The notes below the pieces were generated by a model that saw only the letters and a list, made by a program, of their open reading frames with translations, was not told where the DNA came from and made no database searches. The translations under genes and the position numbers were made by a program. 64,000 bases of DNA, from NCBI GenBank assembly GCA_027575765.1, contig JANBPT010000103.1:1-64000 (forward strand), read 5' to 3'. Origin of the DNA: Tieghemiomyces parasiticus. Lineage: Eukaryota > Kickxellomycota > Dimargaritomycetes > Dimargaritales > Dimargaritaceae. Below, one piece after another: positions 10,364-21,746 of the stretch (position 1 is its first letter; every line of letters begins with the position of its first letter).

Positions 10364-10816
10364 TTAGAACTGGGCGTAGGCAGCGGCGGCGGCCATGGCA
10401 CCGACCACGAAGGAGGAGAGACCGAGAGCGGAGGCACCGCTGGACTCCTCCTCATCCTCGTTGGTGGCAGCGGCGATACCGCTGGACACGACAGCCGAGG
10501 CCTTGCTGGCACCCGCGGAAGCCTTGCTGGCAGCGGCAGAGGAGACCTTGCTGGCGACGGCGGTACCGGTGCTGGTGGCGGCAGCGGCCGGGGCAGAGTT
10601 GGTGGCGCTTTCCATGGCACCGCTGGCGGCAGCCTGGTTAGAGGCGGCAGCGGCGGAAGCAGCGGCGATGTTGGAAGCGTTGGCAGCGGACAGGGCAGCC
10701 TCGGCGGAAGCCTGGGCGGCGGCGAAGTCAGCGGGCACCGGGACGGAGGGAACGGGGGAGGCGTTCTGGGCGGCGGCAACGGCGACCAGGGCGGCAAGGA
10801 CAATGACGGACTGCAT
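10364..10816 (-). CDS. Secreted Ala/Ser-rich protein with GPI-like tail, paralog 1
   Basis: A single-exon gene of 150 codons plus stop. The protein starts with a clear signal peptide (MQSVIVLAALVAVAAAQ, cleavage after Ala16 or Gln17). A low-complexity body follows, dominated by Ala, Ser and Val with possible N-glycosylation sites near residues 18 and 46, then an acidic NEDEEE cluster, SSGAS, and a hydrophobic C-terminal stretch ending AAYAQF. That layout fits a GPI-anchored wall or plasma-membrane protein. The same start, acidic-SSGA junction and tail recur at 15387-15671, so the two are paralogs. A TATA box lies at 10985-10978 on the same strand, about 165 bp upstream of the ATG. The function is unknown. 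Overlapping ORFs in other frames come from the repetitive GC-rich codons. Confidence 0.8.
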   Translation of the reverse strand: MQSVIVLAALVAVAAAQNASPVPSVPVPADFAAAQASAEAALSAANASNIAAASAAAASNQAAASGAMESATNSAPAAAATSTGTAVASKVSSAAASKASAGASKASAVVSSGIAAATNEDEEESSGASALGLSSFVVGAMAAAAAYAQF

Positions 10817-10977
10817 TATGATTAGGGTGGGGAGGGGTTGTAAGTTAAGAGGGTGGGATTGATCGTTAAAAACGCGAAAGTAGAAAATTAGGAGACGTGA
10901 ATGGCGAACCGAAATGGTAGCGAACTAATGTAGTGAGTTGGGTAAAGAGGCAAGACTGGAGGGCGCGAGGCGGGCCA

Positions 10978-10985
10978 TTTATATA
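10978..10985 (-). promoter_or_regulatory. TATA box of the 10364-10816 gene
   Basis: TATATAAA on the minus strand, about 165 bp upstream of the start codon. A leader of roughly 130 nt is implied. The stretch between is GC-rich and contains no ATG-initiated frame of note. Confidence 0.5.
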
Positions 10986-13900
10986 ACGGAACGGAGGGCA
11001 TGGAGGCTGGACAGGCTGGCCAGGGGGGGGGGGGTTGGGTCGGACAATGGGCGACACCCACTGCACCATGTATAACGTCGAATCTATAACGGGATGGGAC
11101 TAAACGGACGCATACACCCGGCCCGGCCCAGCCCACCATACCCCGGCCAGTGCTTGTTGGCAAGTGAGCGCTAGGGCGTCTGCGCTCCGAACGGGAAGCG
11201 GCGGAGGCGGTGGGACGGGATGGGACGGATGGCTTTCAGGCGGAAGCAGCCTCCTCCGCCGGCTCTCCGTTCTAAGGGGGCGCACCTATTAGCCCGGAGG
11301 TCGGGGCGACCTCGCTCACCCGGCGGACCAACCAGTTCGTCTCGGCTAAATGCCCCCCAACCAACAATTTTAGGCCACTGGCGGGCGTTTGCGCGGCCAC
11401 GCGTCTGTATGTATATATGCGGGGGTAGGGGGGGAATAGAGCGGAAAGCAGCCCGGATGGAGGTGATGGCAGTGTGAGGTGGTGTCGCTAGTGATTAGGA
11501 GATTTACAGCCACCGGTGGACGGTTCATCCGGTCTCCTGCAGCTCTCTCTCTCTCTCTTCCCCCCATCCGCTGCTTGGGTGCCTGTATCATCTCGGCTAT
11601 TTGACGCGCCCTCTCCGCTCTGTATTATTATTATTATCCCTCCAGCTTCTAACCAACTCTTCACCGCGCCCCCACTGTACTCCTCCCGCCACCGCCCATC
11701 ACTCTTGCTGGCCCGTTTCCGCTTGCCGGACGGGGCGATCCTCGACGGCTTGGCTTCCCAATACCACGCGTGCTCCTGCCTGTTCGCCTCGGTCCTACTG
11801 GTTGCCGTTGGGCCCTCATGTCGCCGTTCCCACCTGGGACCACAGTCCTTTGGCTCCGATTTACCGAGCCTTTGCTGCCGGACACTATATTTAGTCATAC
11901 GGCACTCGCCAAAGACGGCATCCTGTTGGTCGGGTGACTCGTCATTCGCGGGCCTCTGCAGCGCCCATGCCCCGTTAGCACCACCCTCTTTCCCCACCAC
12001 TGCCGGTGCTGCCGTCAGTGAGCCGAGTAATAACCCCACAGATTAAATCTCGCGCTCTTCTCTCCCTTCCCCCTCTTCACGCTCAGCGGGGTCTATCCGA
12101 CGGCGATAGATTGACGACTGCCGGCTTATCCGTTCTTTGTCCAAAGCAAGACTAGAAGGTCTACTTACTACCTACGGTTGAAATGCTACTCCCACAAGAC
12201 GCTGGCCATGATGTACTGATATACCAACTACATTGCCAGTCGGACCCATCGGCACCCATCTACGCGTCGCACAACATGGATTGCCAGGACATTGTGGAGT
12301 CAGCGTGGTCAACTCCGCTCAACCACACCTAGTAGCTTCTCCTCTAACTGCGGCATAATTCAAAGTACTTAGCCGTAAGTTACTCTGCACATCTATATTC
12401 GGCGTCCTCCTGCGCCTTTTTTTTTTTACTTTCCCGATCGGCGGTAAGCGAGCTGCCAAGATAGAGCGTGTCCTGAGACGGAATGCGCCCTAGTGTCACC
12501 GGACCACCCGCCATCGGCCCTGCATCACTTTGGGCGGATAATGCTCCCGGCGCCGCTGAAGGGCCCGGCCTCGGCGGTGTGGAGGAATATCTCGGCACTA
12601 TTTGCCTCCTGCCAACCCAATGGCGGCTTATGCCAAGTCATGGCGTATATTTTTAGCTCAATCATTGTTCCCGATAGAATATTCGACCCCACGATGCGTC
12701 AACCAGTAGCTTGGCATCGATTCTATTGCTGGCTAGCTGGGCCTCGGTGCTATTGTCGTCGTGCTCGCCAAATAGAAGGGGGTGGCGATGCTTTATCTGA
12801 CTTCACTTGGCGCCAGCGGCGTGGTCCGGGTCTTCCTCCACTTTGGCCAAGTTCCCGGACCGCATCGTCACCGTGACCCTTAGGATGGGTTCGACGCGGG
12901 AACCCTCCTCCCTTCTACCGGCCAGGGTAATTGGTGACCGGGGTGCCCTTTGGGTCCGGGCGCTAGGGTTAGGCCGTGCTTACCGTCACACCCCTGTCTC
13001 CGTCCAACCCTTGCACCCTCTCTACCCCTCCCCTTTCCGACAGCCCCCTTAACCATCCCCTCCTCAAACAATCACTTCACCACGCCCAACCATCCTACCT
13101 CCTTCGATTCACACCAGGACGGTCCAGTCCGCTGGATAGTAACAGTAAAGAAGTGGCGGTTCCTGTCCCAATGACGAAGCGAGCGAGCTGTAGTTGGCCA
13201 GCCCCTCGCCACCCACCGTCTTGCCCTACAGTCTTTCGGGAACGCGGCTGAGCTTGGTGGTGTGAGACAAGAATTGGTTGCGCGACGGTCGTCACATTGG
13301 ATTGAAGGCCGCTGACAATCAAGTATTCATTCCCCGAGCCTGGCAAATATGCCCATCCATGACGACATTCCTTTTGCGCTTGACGACTGCCTCAGCCTTG
13401 GCAACACGCCACGGCTTGATATTATTGTTATTGGGCACACTCTCGCTTAATCTCTAGGCAAAGCGTATCACCCGGCGTGCTTCCGGGGATTGCAACTTAT
13501 CACCTGCTGCAGTCTGGGGCCCGTCATTCAAAGGCTTACATGTCCCGCCCAACACCAATGGTCTCCAGTGCTTTGTTTTTGGTGATGGGCGTTTAAAACT
13601 GTACATCCCCACCACCGTATCTTGGTTGCTTATCTCATCCCTCTGTTCACTTACGTGCCAATTATGCCATCGAAAATGAGTGGCCACGTCAAAGGACCTG
13701 GGTGCGACAGCCTGGCAGCCGACTGTAGACAAAAAAATCAGCGGTCTATCGCGAGAATTGTTAATCGTTGGCCGCCAAGTGGGAGGGGGGGGTAAATCTA
13801 TATTGTCAGTCTGGACCGCCTTAGCTAAAACCACAACACGTCTCTGTTCAACGCGCACTTCATGTGCAAAGTTGATGTAGTAGGTATTGGCACGTTGCCT

Positions 13901-15386
13901 TAGGAGACGCCTACGACCTGGAATGGTCAGGTAAAGAGGATACGAGCCTGGGTTTTCTATGAGCCGTTTCGATAGAGTGTCGTGGCCGCTCGGGGCAAAG
14001 GAAGTTATCGTTGACCCACTCACCCGGCATGACCAATAACCCCCAGCGGTTTACATTAGAAAATCGGCCTCGGCTTCCCATACCTCTGTGACCGTTACAT
14101 ACGTTAAAGCATGTATTTGACAACATATGATGGAGCTCCAATCGCGCCCGTCTGAAAGTCACGGCTCAGACACTGTGTAACAAGCCATTTTGCTGCAAAC
14201 TTCGCTGTTTATCAGGGTACGACTCCTTCATGTGGGATATACCGGCCAACAACTATACGGCCACTATGTAATACTTGACCTGACTATCATGGTCCTCTGG
14301 CTCGAAATGTGACCGTGTGGAGGGCGAAAGAGTGCGCTGAGCAGCCATAATGCTCTTGTGGTGCCTGGACGGATCAAATGAACCATGGCCCATAGTGGCT
14401 CAGATAGGCCAGTCCTATGATAAGAGTCGGTTGCGGGCCATCAGCACTGTTCCACACCCGTCAGATTCTAACCTGACCTAGGTGGTAACTTAATTAGTCA
14501 GAGAGCTGTGAGGGAGGGAGGCGGCAGATTCCCGTGGTGATGTCATTTCGAAATACTTCTTGGGCGTGGTGTACTCCCGTAACCTCCCGCTCCTTCATTC
14601 GCTAAAATAATAATTAGCAAGGTCCAGTCTGTTGGCAAGTGTCGATAAACTGGCCTAATTGAGCGTTGACCACCAACCTTCGGCAGGGGGCTTGATTGGA
14701 CGTCCACTGTGGCCGTAATATAGTCAAAATGCCGACGTCATAGTTGTGGGATCGCCGACGATACGGGAGGGAGAGAAGCTCCAGTTGACGGATAGTGCTA
14801 GACCTTCTCTCCGAAGACCGAACAGGCTGGGGAGGTCAGTTAGACCTCCCCAGCCAAGCAACACGGTAATTGAAATGAACAAAGTGGCCAGTAGCCGCCA
14901 GACCGCTTGTACTATCTGCAGGAGGAAGGTCTACGCGTGGTGGTGAGTGCACAACGGTATCTGTCTGCGCAAATGGGCTGGTCCCGTACGAGCCTCACGC
15001 GAATGGTCCCTGCTCAGGAGGTTAAGACATGGTCACTTGCACAGTACTCACCTTGAACATCTTATACTCCGTGGTAAAGGCCAGAATGCTTCTTCACTTT
15101 TAACTCTGCACCGACGATTCCGGCCAGAAGGAGTATGTTCAGCCGCGGGGCGTCGGAGAGTCTACTCGCTCGAGGTATCGCCATTGTGGGTCATGGGAGG
15201 TGCGATCATTCGCACACGTCGACTAACCCAAGGACCTGATTCTTGGCGGGGCTGCTGAACTCGACTTAGCGTCAGATTGGAAGTACCCAATAAAATTTAT
15301 TAGTTTAGAGAATAAGCTAAAGTATTGTTATACATTTGCTTAGGGGCGATTTTGGCGTCGAAAACACAAAGAGGGAGGGGGTGTAT
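10986..15386. other. Non-coding region with a perfect hairpin and simple repeats
   Basis: No convincing gene. ORFs at 11516-12046 (+), 11488-12039 (-) and 13454-14023 (-) have no family signal. Visible structure includes a run of 12 G at 11023-11034, a CT repeat near 11542-11557, a TAT repeat near 11624-11636, a T run near 12418-12427, and a 13-bp perfect stem-loop at 14825-14855. Confidence 0.5.
14825..14855. repeat. Perfect 13-bp inverted repeat (hairpin)
   Basis: Arms GGCTGGGGAGGTC and GACCTCCCCAGCC are perfect reverse complements separated by AGTTA. There is no U-run after it and no gene adjacent, so it is not an obvious terminator. Confidence 0.7.
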
Positions 15387-15671
15387 TTAGAGCTCGGCGT
15401 AGGCAGCGACGGCGGCGAGGGCACCGACGGCGAAGACGGACCCAGCAACGGAGGCTGCACCGGAGGAGGAGTCCTCGTCACTGACATCGGACTCAACAGC
15501 GGAGGCAGCGGCACTGGAAGCCGAAGAGATGCGAGAAGCGACATCAGAGACGGCAGCGGAAGCGACGGAGGAGATGGCGCTGGAGACGGCCGAAGCGACG
15601 GCGCTGGAGGCAGCCGAGGACTGGGCGGCGACGGTGGCGACGAAAAGAGCGAGGACGGTGGCGAACTGCAT
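15387..15671 (-). CDS. Secreted Ala/Ser-rich protein with GPI-like tail, paralog 2
   Basis: A protein of 94 residues. The frame is open further upstream to 15836, but ATG at 15671 is chosen because it begins a signal peptide (MQFATVLALFVATVAAQ), has a CACC context and sits about 70 bp below a TATA box. The body is short Ser/Ala/Val repeats. Then come an acidic DVSDEDSSSGAA junction and a hydrophobic end, AVGALAAVAAYAEL. It closely follows paralog 1 (10364-10816, same strand) in start, junction and tail but has a shorter low-complexity middle. It is likely a GPI-anchored or secreted surface protein, and the strong promoter elements suggest high expression. No catalytic domain is present. Confidence 0.8.
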   Translation of the reverse strand: MQFATVLALFVATVAAQSSAASSAVASAVSSAISSVASAAVSDVASRISSASSAAASAVESDVSDEDSSSGAASVAGSVFAVGALAAVAAYAEL

Positions 15672-15741
15672 GGTGGATATGATGTGTATGTGTGTGAGAG
15701 GGGGGAGTTGAGGAAAGGTAAAAATTATAGGGGTGTGGCTA

Positions 15742-15747
15742 TTTATA
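15742..15747 (-). promoter_or_regulatory. TATA box of the 15387-15671 gene
   Basis: TATAAA in the context GCATATAAATAG on the minus strand, about 71 bp upstream of the chosen ATG, predicting a leader of about 40 nt. A second TATA-like stretch lies at about 15814-15820. Confidence 0.5.
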
Positions 15748-18700
15748 TGCGAAGGGAAGCGGTCATTAAACGAGTGATGGTGGCTACAGCTGGAGAGCAA
15801 CCCTGGGTCGGGCTTATATATCGGGGTGTGAGGCAAAGATGGCGAATGCCAAGCGAAAGGCGATGAACCTCAGTGGCCAAGATTAATAGGGGGAGGGCAC
15901 ACAACGTAGCGTGAAGGCACGGCAAATGCGGGGGATCACCGAGGGAGGGGAGCCAAGCTCACCACTACCACCTTGCTGATGCCAAGTGGATGACCTACAC
16001 ATCGTGGGATTAACGCGTGTGTAGAAAGGTTGTGGTATTCTCATTTCTATTCTACCCTTCACACTTTTACCCCCCCCCACGCTTGCCTTGAACCGCGCCT
16101 CCCCCTCCCTCCTTGAACATACGGCACCCTTATCACTGCGTATTCTGGGCCGCGCTAGTTTCCCTTTCGGGCCAGCTTCCTCCCCATCGCACAATCCGAA
16201 CTGCGATATGATTGGATGGACACCTCCTGGATGCCCTGACAGCTCATTAGCAACTTTGGATGTGAGCGTAGGGGTATTGCGGGTGAAGGAGAGAAAGAAG
16301 GGGCTTGGGCTGCTGCTAGTTCTAGTCCCAGGAGACACTAGCCGCCAGCCGGCGATCGACCGTCGAGTAGCGGGGGCAGGGGGATTGAAACATCCGCCGA
16401 TCCTCTCACCCTCCCCCGTCCGCTGAGTCTCTGCGCTCACTCCCGCTTGCTTTCCCTCCTCGAATCGCCCATCCACCTCCTCCTATACGGTCCCCCGATG
16501 ACCTCAAGAAACGGTTAGCCGAAACGCATATTCGTTAACGAAGCTTCTCTTCGCGGGGCGCACCAAAGACTGCGCTTCAGCGGTGACCCTACATTAGAAT
16601 ATCGACATGGACTCCGGCAAGGGATCGTCCCCATTCCTTTCTTCACCCCTCTGGAATGCTACCACCCAGTGAGGCCCCATGAAAGTAGTCTGAGCGAATA
16701 GCCACTCTGTCGATGAAGTAGAGGCCGGTGTGCCAACAGAGGCGACGGGCTATCGGATTGGGTGGTGTCAGACTGAGTTTCTGGGTTTGCTATTCTACTT
16801 TTCTCTCCTCACCCCCCCCGCATCCCGATTCAACTACGCCCACGTAAACCAGAGTGGGGAGGATGACAGCTGTAGTCCTGCAGTATAAAAACAAAAACAA
16901 ACGATGGTGACGACGTTGCGTAATATCGGCCAAGACAAGCCAGGCGGGTACATCAAGACAGCCCGGAGGGAGGGGAAGGGCCCAGGTCATTCCCTGCAGG
17001 GCGACGTCACAACCGGGCCGCCACCGTTACGGCCGGCAGTACGTCAGGTGGGATGTTGGGTTCTCACTAAGTCTACTTTATATTATTACCCGCCCCTCAC
17101 CCAATCGCCAATACTACCGTCGATAGGAACCTACCGGGTACGCCCTTTACTAGGCCGAGTAAATATGCCCTGGTACCGCTGTTTACAGCTCCATCATTAC
17201 GTAGGGAAGTCAGTGAAGGGCCAGGCTTTGTTCAATATTCTCGATAGCCGACTGGTAGGGCCGGGGCCTACATTGTCAAACAAAGTCACGCCTTCCTTGA
17301 GCCACGCGGTACACGTTCGTAGTAAACAGGACCCATGCGGGGTCTGCAGGCAAGCCGATGTGGCAAAAGTTGAGTTGTGAGAGTTAGCCGGCCTCGTAGC
17401 ATCGCACAAATGACACCATTGATAGACAGGGAACTCCCAGAGAAGCCTTCAACCGTCTGCTTTGGTCTAGGCATCCCTCTCTACTCCCTCCCCTCTTTGT
17501 CTCGCTCGGCGATCCTAAATTAGACACGGTCACCCATGGGATGGGTCGCGTCCTGGTCACCTTGAGGACCTTCCCAACACCAAAGGTCTAGCTAAACTCA
17601 GTTTGGGCAGAACGCCATCCTTGGCAGCAAGATATGTCCCTCCCCCTGCCCTACAGGCGGCTAGCCCCCTCCCCCCCTCATACCTCCTCTCTCTGGTAAA
17701 TCTACGCTATGTACTAGGGATGAGAGGCCTGGGCTGGGGACGTGGAGTGTGCCATTGGCTATGTAAATCGCGGACAAGCCATTCATGCTACAATACTCCG
17801 CTCGGCCTAATTCGCCCATAACCACGGGGTCACTCACTTATCCCCTGAAGAACCACTGACAGGACATGGCCCTGGCCTTAAAATTTGACCCCAGTGTCCA
17901 TCGGCACTTGGTCTTCTCAGAAAGCATCAACCTTTCCGCACCGGACCATAGCCGGTCTGCGGCTGATAGCAGGGGCAGAGAGGGAGGGGGGGGTTCCAAA
18001 AACTAATGTGTGGCAACTTGGTGTGGCGTATTAAGTAATAGGGGAGGAAGATAGTTAATCCACCCTCCCTGTATGGCTGACTAACTAGGCACAATATCGG
18101 TCATTGGGCCTGAGTAGTACCACTCTCGCTCATTCTCACTTGTCTTGAATACTGGATTAGTGTGACTGACTAGGGGCCAGTTATCATGTTCCTCCAGCTA
18201 CACAGAACCGGCCTCATAAGGGGCAACGTGGCCCTTTAATTCCATAAAAATCGACACCAGTCCCCTTTATTGACGATTCCCACCCGCCTCACTCTATTAT
18301 TACAGGGAGAGTTGGGTTTATTTCGGGTAGTATAGGAGACGAGCAAGGTGAAAAGTACGGGATGAAAAGTGGATGGATAAGCAGGGGAGGAGGAGGATGG
18401 TTTATTTAACGTCGCGTAAAACGCTGCGACTCTCATGGTGTTGGGGTGAGGGCTAGTTGTACATCCTGTTTGAAGCAAAAAATAAAAAAGCTCCGGTGGA
18501 GAAAAGAAAATGTGGTTCCAGCTGGCCGTGGGGGGGGGGTGTCGTCACCCGCGTGGGGTGGTGGGTAGATGTGGAACAGGGACTGTCGGCCTCAGCAGCG
18601 AGTCCAGACGCGGTGCAGGGCCATCGTTAGGATATCGCGGTGGCGGCAGGAGGGAGTGCAGTTGGGGTTGGTGGGGAAGGCTAGATGGGCGGTGGCCTCA

Positions 18701-21700
18701 AAGGAGGGGGGATAAGCAGGGGGATCCCACTAAAGGGTGAAGTTATACTATCCAATAGTAAGTCTACGGCACACGGGTAGGGTGTGCCGAAGTGAAGCAA
18801 TATGGAGCAACCGAGGGGAAAATCGTACCGTTTGAATACGGGTTGTATGGAACAAGTGGCAGAGACTGGTGAGGTATAACTGCCTCATGGTTAATCTGTT
18901 GCCTCTGGATCCTACTGGTACACTACCATCACACGCAGGTCCTCCCTTAGCTATACCCTTCACGGCTACCCCTTTCAGGGCATTGGCTTCGGCCCTAATG
19001 GCGAATACGCTAGCTCTGCGATTGCTATGTAGGGTCAATAAGTATCACAACGAAGGTACGTATTCCAGCTATGCTAACGGGTAGTCTAGCCGGAATATGG
19101 AGGTTTCTGAGTTGGAGGGGCGAAACAGGACCTCATCTGGCTCCCCTCCCCAGTGTAGTGTCATCGAACTCCCGAAGGCAGGTATTCACATCCCAAGCTC
19201 GAATGTTCTCTACCTTGTTTATTTCACTTTGTCTACTGCCTCCCTCCCCGATTGCTCAAGCAAGCACGCTCTGGGAAAACTAAAAGGATCTACCGGCTGA
19301 CGAGCCAGTCTCTGGCGCCGCCATATTCGATTGAAGCTCTCTTTTCCTCCTCACAAGACTTGCTAGCGTGCTAAACGGCTCTAAGGCTCTCCTGACCAAT
19401 GAGTAAATAGCAGCACAGTAAGCCTACCGTCACAATAGTTACAGCACCTCTGCTAACTCATATTGTGGTGGTTACTAGAAACATTTCCTATTCATGTAGA
19501 TGACCTTGGGCAACGAGAAATACGCCGGTCCTGCCTTCAACAGCTGATACTCGCATACCTCCTGTATCCTAATAACCCCCCCCCTAGGCGAGCATCTGGA
19601 CTTCTATATCTACCGCCATTTCTTCCCAAGCTCGCTCTGAACCATCTACCCATAGCTGGTAGGTGCAACTGATGGTCGATCCGGTAGCTCCCTCCCACGC
19701 AGTACGCTGATGCTACTAAGGATCCACTCACCCTCTCCAGAGACCTGCCCTGTCGCCTACTCTTTATGTATAGATATATACATTTTTCGTTTTTGTTTCA
19801 TCGCCTAGTTGGTATTTACCTGGTTGTGGCCATGCTAATCCGTACCCCTCTTTAGCTTACCAACCGCCACGTACCTCCCTTAACAACGGGATCATGGATG
19901 CTATAAGTTGTCATTTGTTAAAATGATACTTGCCTAGAGTCACCATCCGTGCCTTACATGTGGCTGGAGAGGGAGGAGGTTGCAATGTCGGATTAGCCCC
20001 TCCCCGCTCTCGAGTCACGCAAGAACAGTAAATGTCGATACGTTATAGATTAGTTCTAAACATCAAAAAAAACGGAACAGTGGGTAGAGGAGAGTGTATC
20101 TGTATGATTTACGAGGTAACAGGACGAGTGTTGGCTGATGCACTCCGCTAGCACCCAACCCAGCCCCATGTCCAAGTCAGAGTTTGTTATTTAAATATAG
20201 TTGAGGGCCCGTCTTCTGGCCGGCGGGATCTCATCTCATTCAAACTGACCACTCTGAGGGGGAGGATCATCTTGGGCTTACAGAAGCCCAAACATTCCAC
20301 TGTTCAATTTAACCATGTTTGGTTAAGGGTGTCCGAACGGACGGTGAGACGTTGCTTCTAGGTGTGAAGGTGAAAATAGTCAGGAAGAGACTCGCCCTGT
20401 CTATATTTCGATGGCGAGTAAGTCACTGATACCGAAAAACCTTCGAATCATTTTCAACACTAGCGCCATGGCGATCGCAATGTATGAAGGGCTCCGCGGC
20501 GCTGCATTTATCTGTATAATGAGCGGCGGAAGGTTCACAACCAGCGTATACCATTTGTAGTGATATCGCCTGACGGAGTATATGGCATCAAAGCTACTAG
20601 CATGTAATCCAGGAGGTGGGTGGGGCAGTAATGAGCTGGATTGGTTTGTATCTCGGTGGCTAACCTTCCTTCCGCAGCTACCCGGGAACGATTTCGTATG
20701 GCTACTAACACGGTGCGAATGCTTGCTCTATGGCACCTGTCCCTCGGGCAGACGGAAGGAGACAGAAGTCTCGTCCCGCTTCTCCGAAACTCTTAGCAAT
20801 CCACGGCCGCTGGGTCGTGAATCACACTTCGTAAACCGCGGCCCATTGAACAGCCTACATAACCATCTTTTTTGCCCTAGCAGGCCCCGATCATACCCCG
20901 GAATCCTACTCAGCACTGCCCACCACTCGACCCTCGCCAACCCTGTCCTGGGCCCCTAGGTATCCTTGGCGCGTGAACCCATCGCCTGATATGTGTACTC
21001 GGTACACCAATGCCTAGTGTGGACGGCCGTATTTTGCGAATGTCTCACGTCCCCAACACAAAGCATGAACATACAGTGTAGCCGAAAATGCTGGCCACGT
21101 CGCCTTCTATCTGGTATTGGCGAGAACCAACATGCCAGGTCCGAGTCGAGTCTGGATACCCCTCAATTCGATCCCTTAGGCGTGTAAAGGGCTGTCAAAA
21201 ATTCTCTACCCGGTTGTGGCGAAGCTGCCTTGTCACCGGTCTTCGCTGTGCATGGAGCATGCGTGTAGTGCAGGGGCTACGACTACTGAAATTATACCGC
21301 CGCGCCAGTACACCCCTGTACCCTGCCCCAAAATTGCTCTAAAGTTTCAGTAACACATCTCGGATTCATACGCGTACCCGGCTAACCCTTCGACCTTGGA
21401 ATGTCCTGATCGCGGAGAAAAAAAATGTAGGGCGCGCGCGCAGATGTATTGGTCTCCCATCGCCAGCCGCGGCCATCTCCGTCCGCCAGTCCTGTCGAGT
21501 TAACCGCGCCATTCCGGACATTGTAGATTCGAACCTACCCCGTAGAGATATCTTTGTCATCGGACCTTGATCAGTGGTATCCGTTCTCTAATCAACCCCC
21601 CCTCCTCGACTGGCCCAAATTTACTTCTACCACCGCCGTTACCCATCACAGATTCTGTTCCGTGGTTACATTCCCCCCTCTCCCGTCATTGTTGTCGCGC

Positions 21701-21746
21701 CCAGAGGGGCACCTATCTAATTCCTCAACGGGACACACTCAGCACC
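15748..21746. other. Six-kilobase gene-poor region
   Basis: No ORF has a recognisable domain. Those at 15883-16476 (-), 16904-17380 (+) and 20582-20959 (+) look like chance frames. G-rich purine blocks such as GGGAGGG or their complements recur every few hundred bases (for example near 15947, 16968, 17487, 17638, 17980, 18650, 19243, 19690, 19971). Two small adjacent hairpins sit at 20272-20291 and 20309-20326. Unrecognised non-coding RNAs or fast-evolving short genes cannot be excluded. Confidence 0.45.
20272..20326. repeat. Two adjacent short perfect hairpins
   Basis: TTGGGCTT-acag-AAGCCCAA at 20272-20291 and TTAACCA-tgtt-TGGTTAA at 20309-20326, each with a four-base loop. Seventeen bases separate them. 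No neighbouring gene explains them. Confidence 0.5.

Noticed and set aside
10297..10862. Long overlapping frames on both strands across the Ala/Ser-rich gene
   Set aside because: They arise from GC-rich repetitive codons. Only the minus frame at 10364-10816 has a signal peptide, TATA box and paralog.
11488..12046. Opposing ORFs of 176 and 183 codons
   Set aside because: Same interval open on both strands, with low-complexity CT/TAT repeats and no family resemblance.
15672..15836. Upstream extension of the second secreted protein to ATG at 15836
   Set aside because: It would bury the signal peptide and cross the TATA box; the internal ATG at 15671 is better.
21500..21550. tRNA-like T-arm sequence (GTAG, ATTCGAAC, CTAC)
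   Set aside because: Only a four-base stem is possible, and no acceptor, D or anticodon arm can be placed on either strand.
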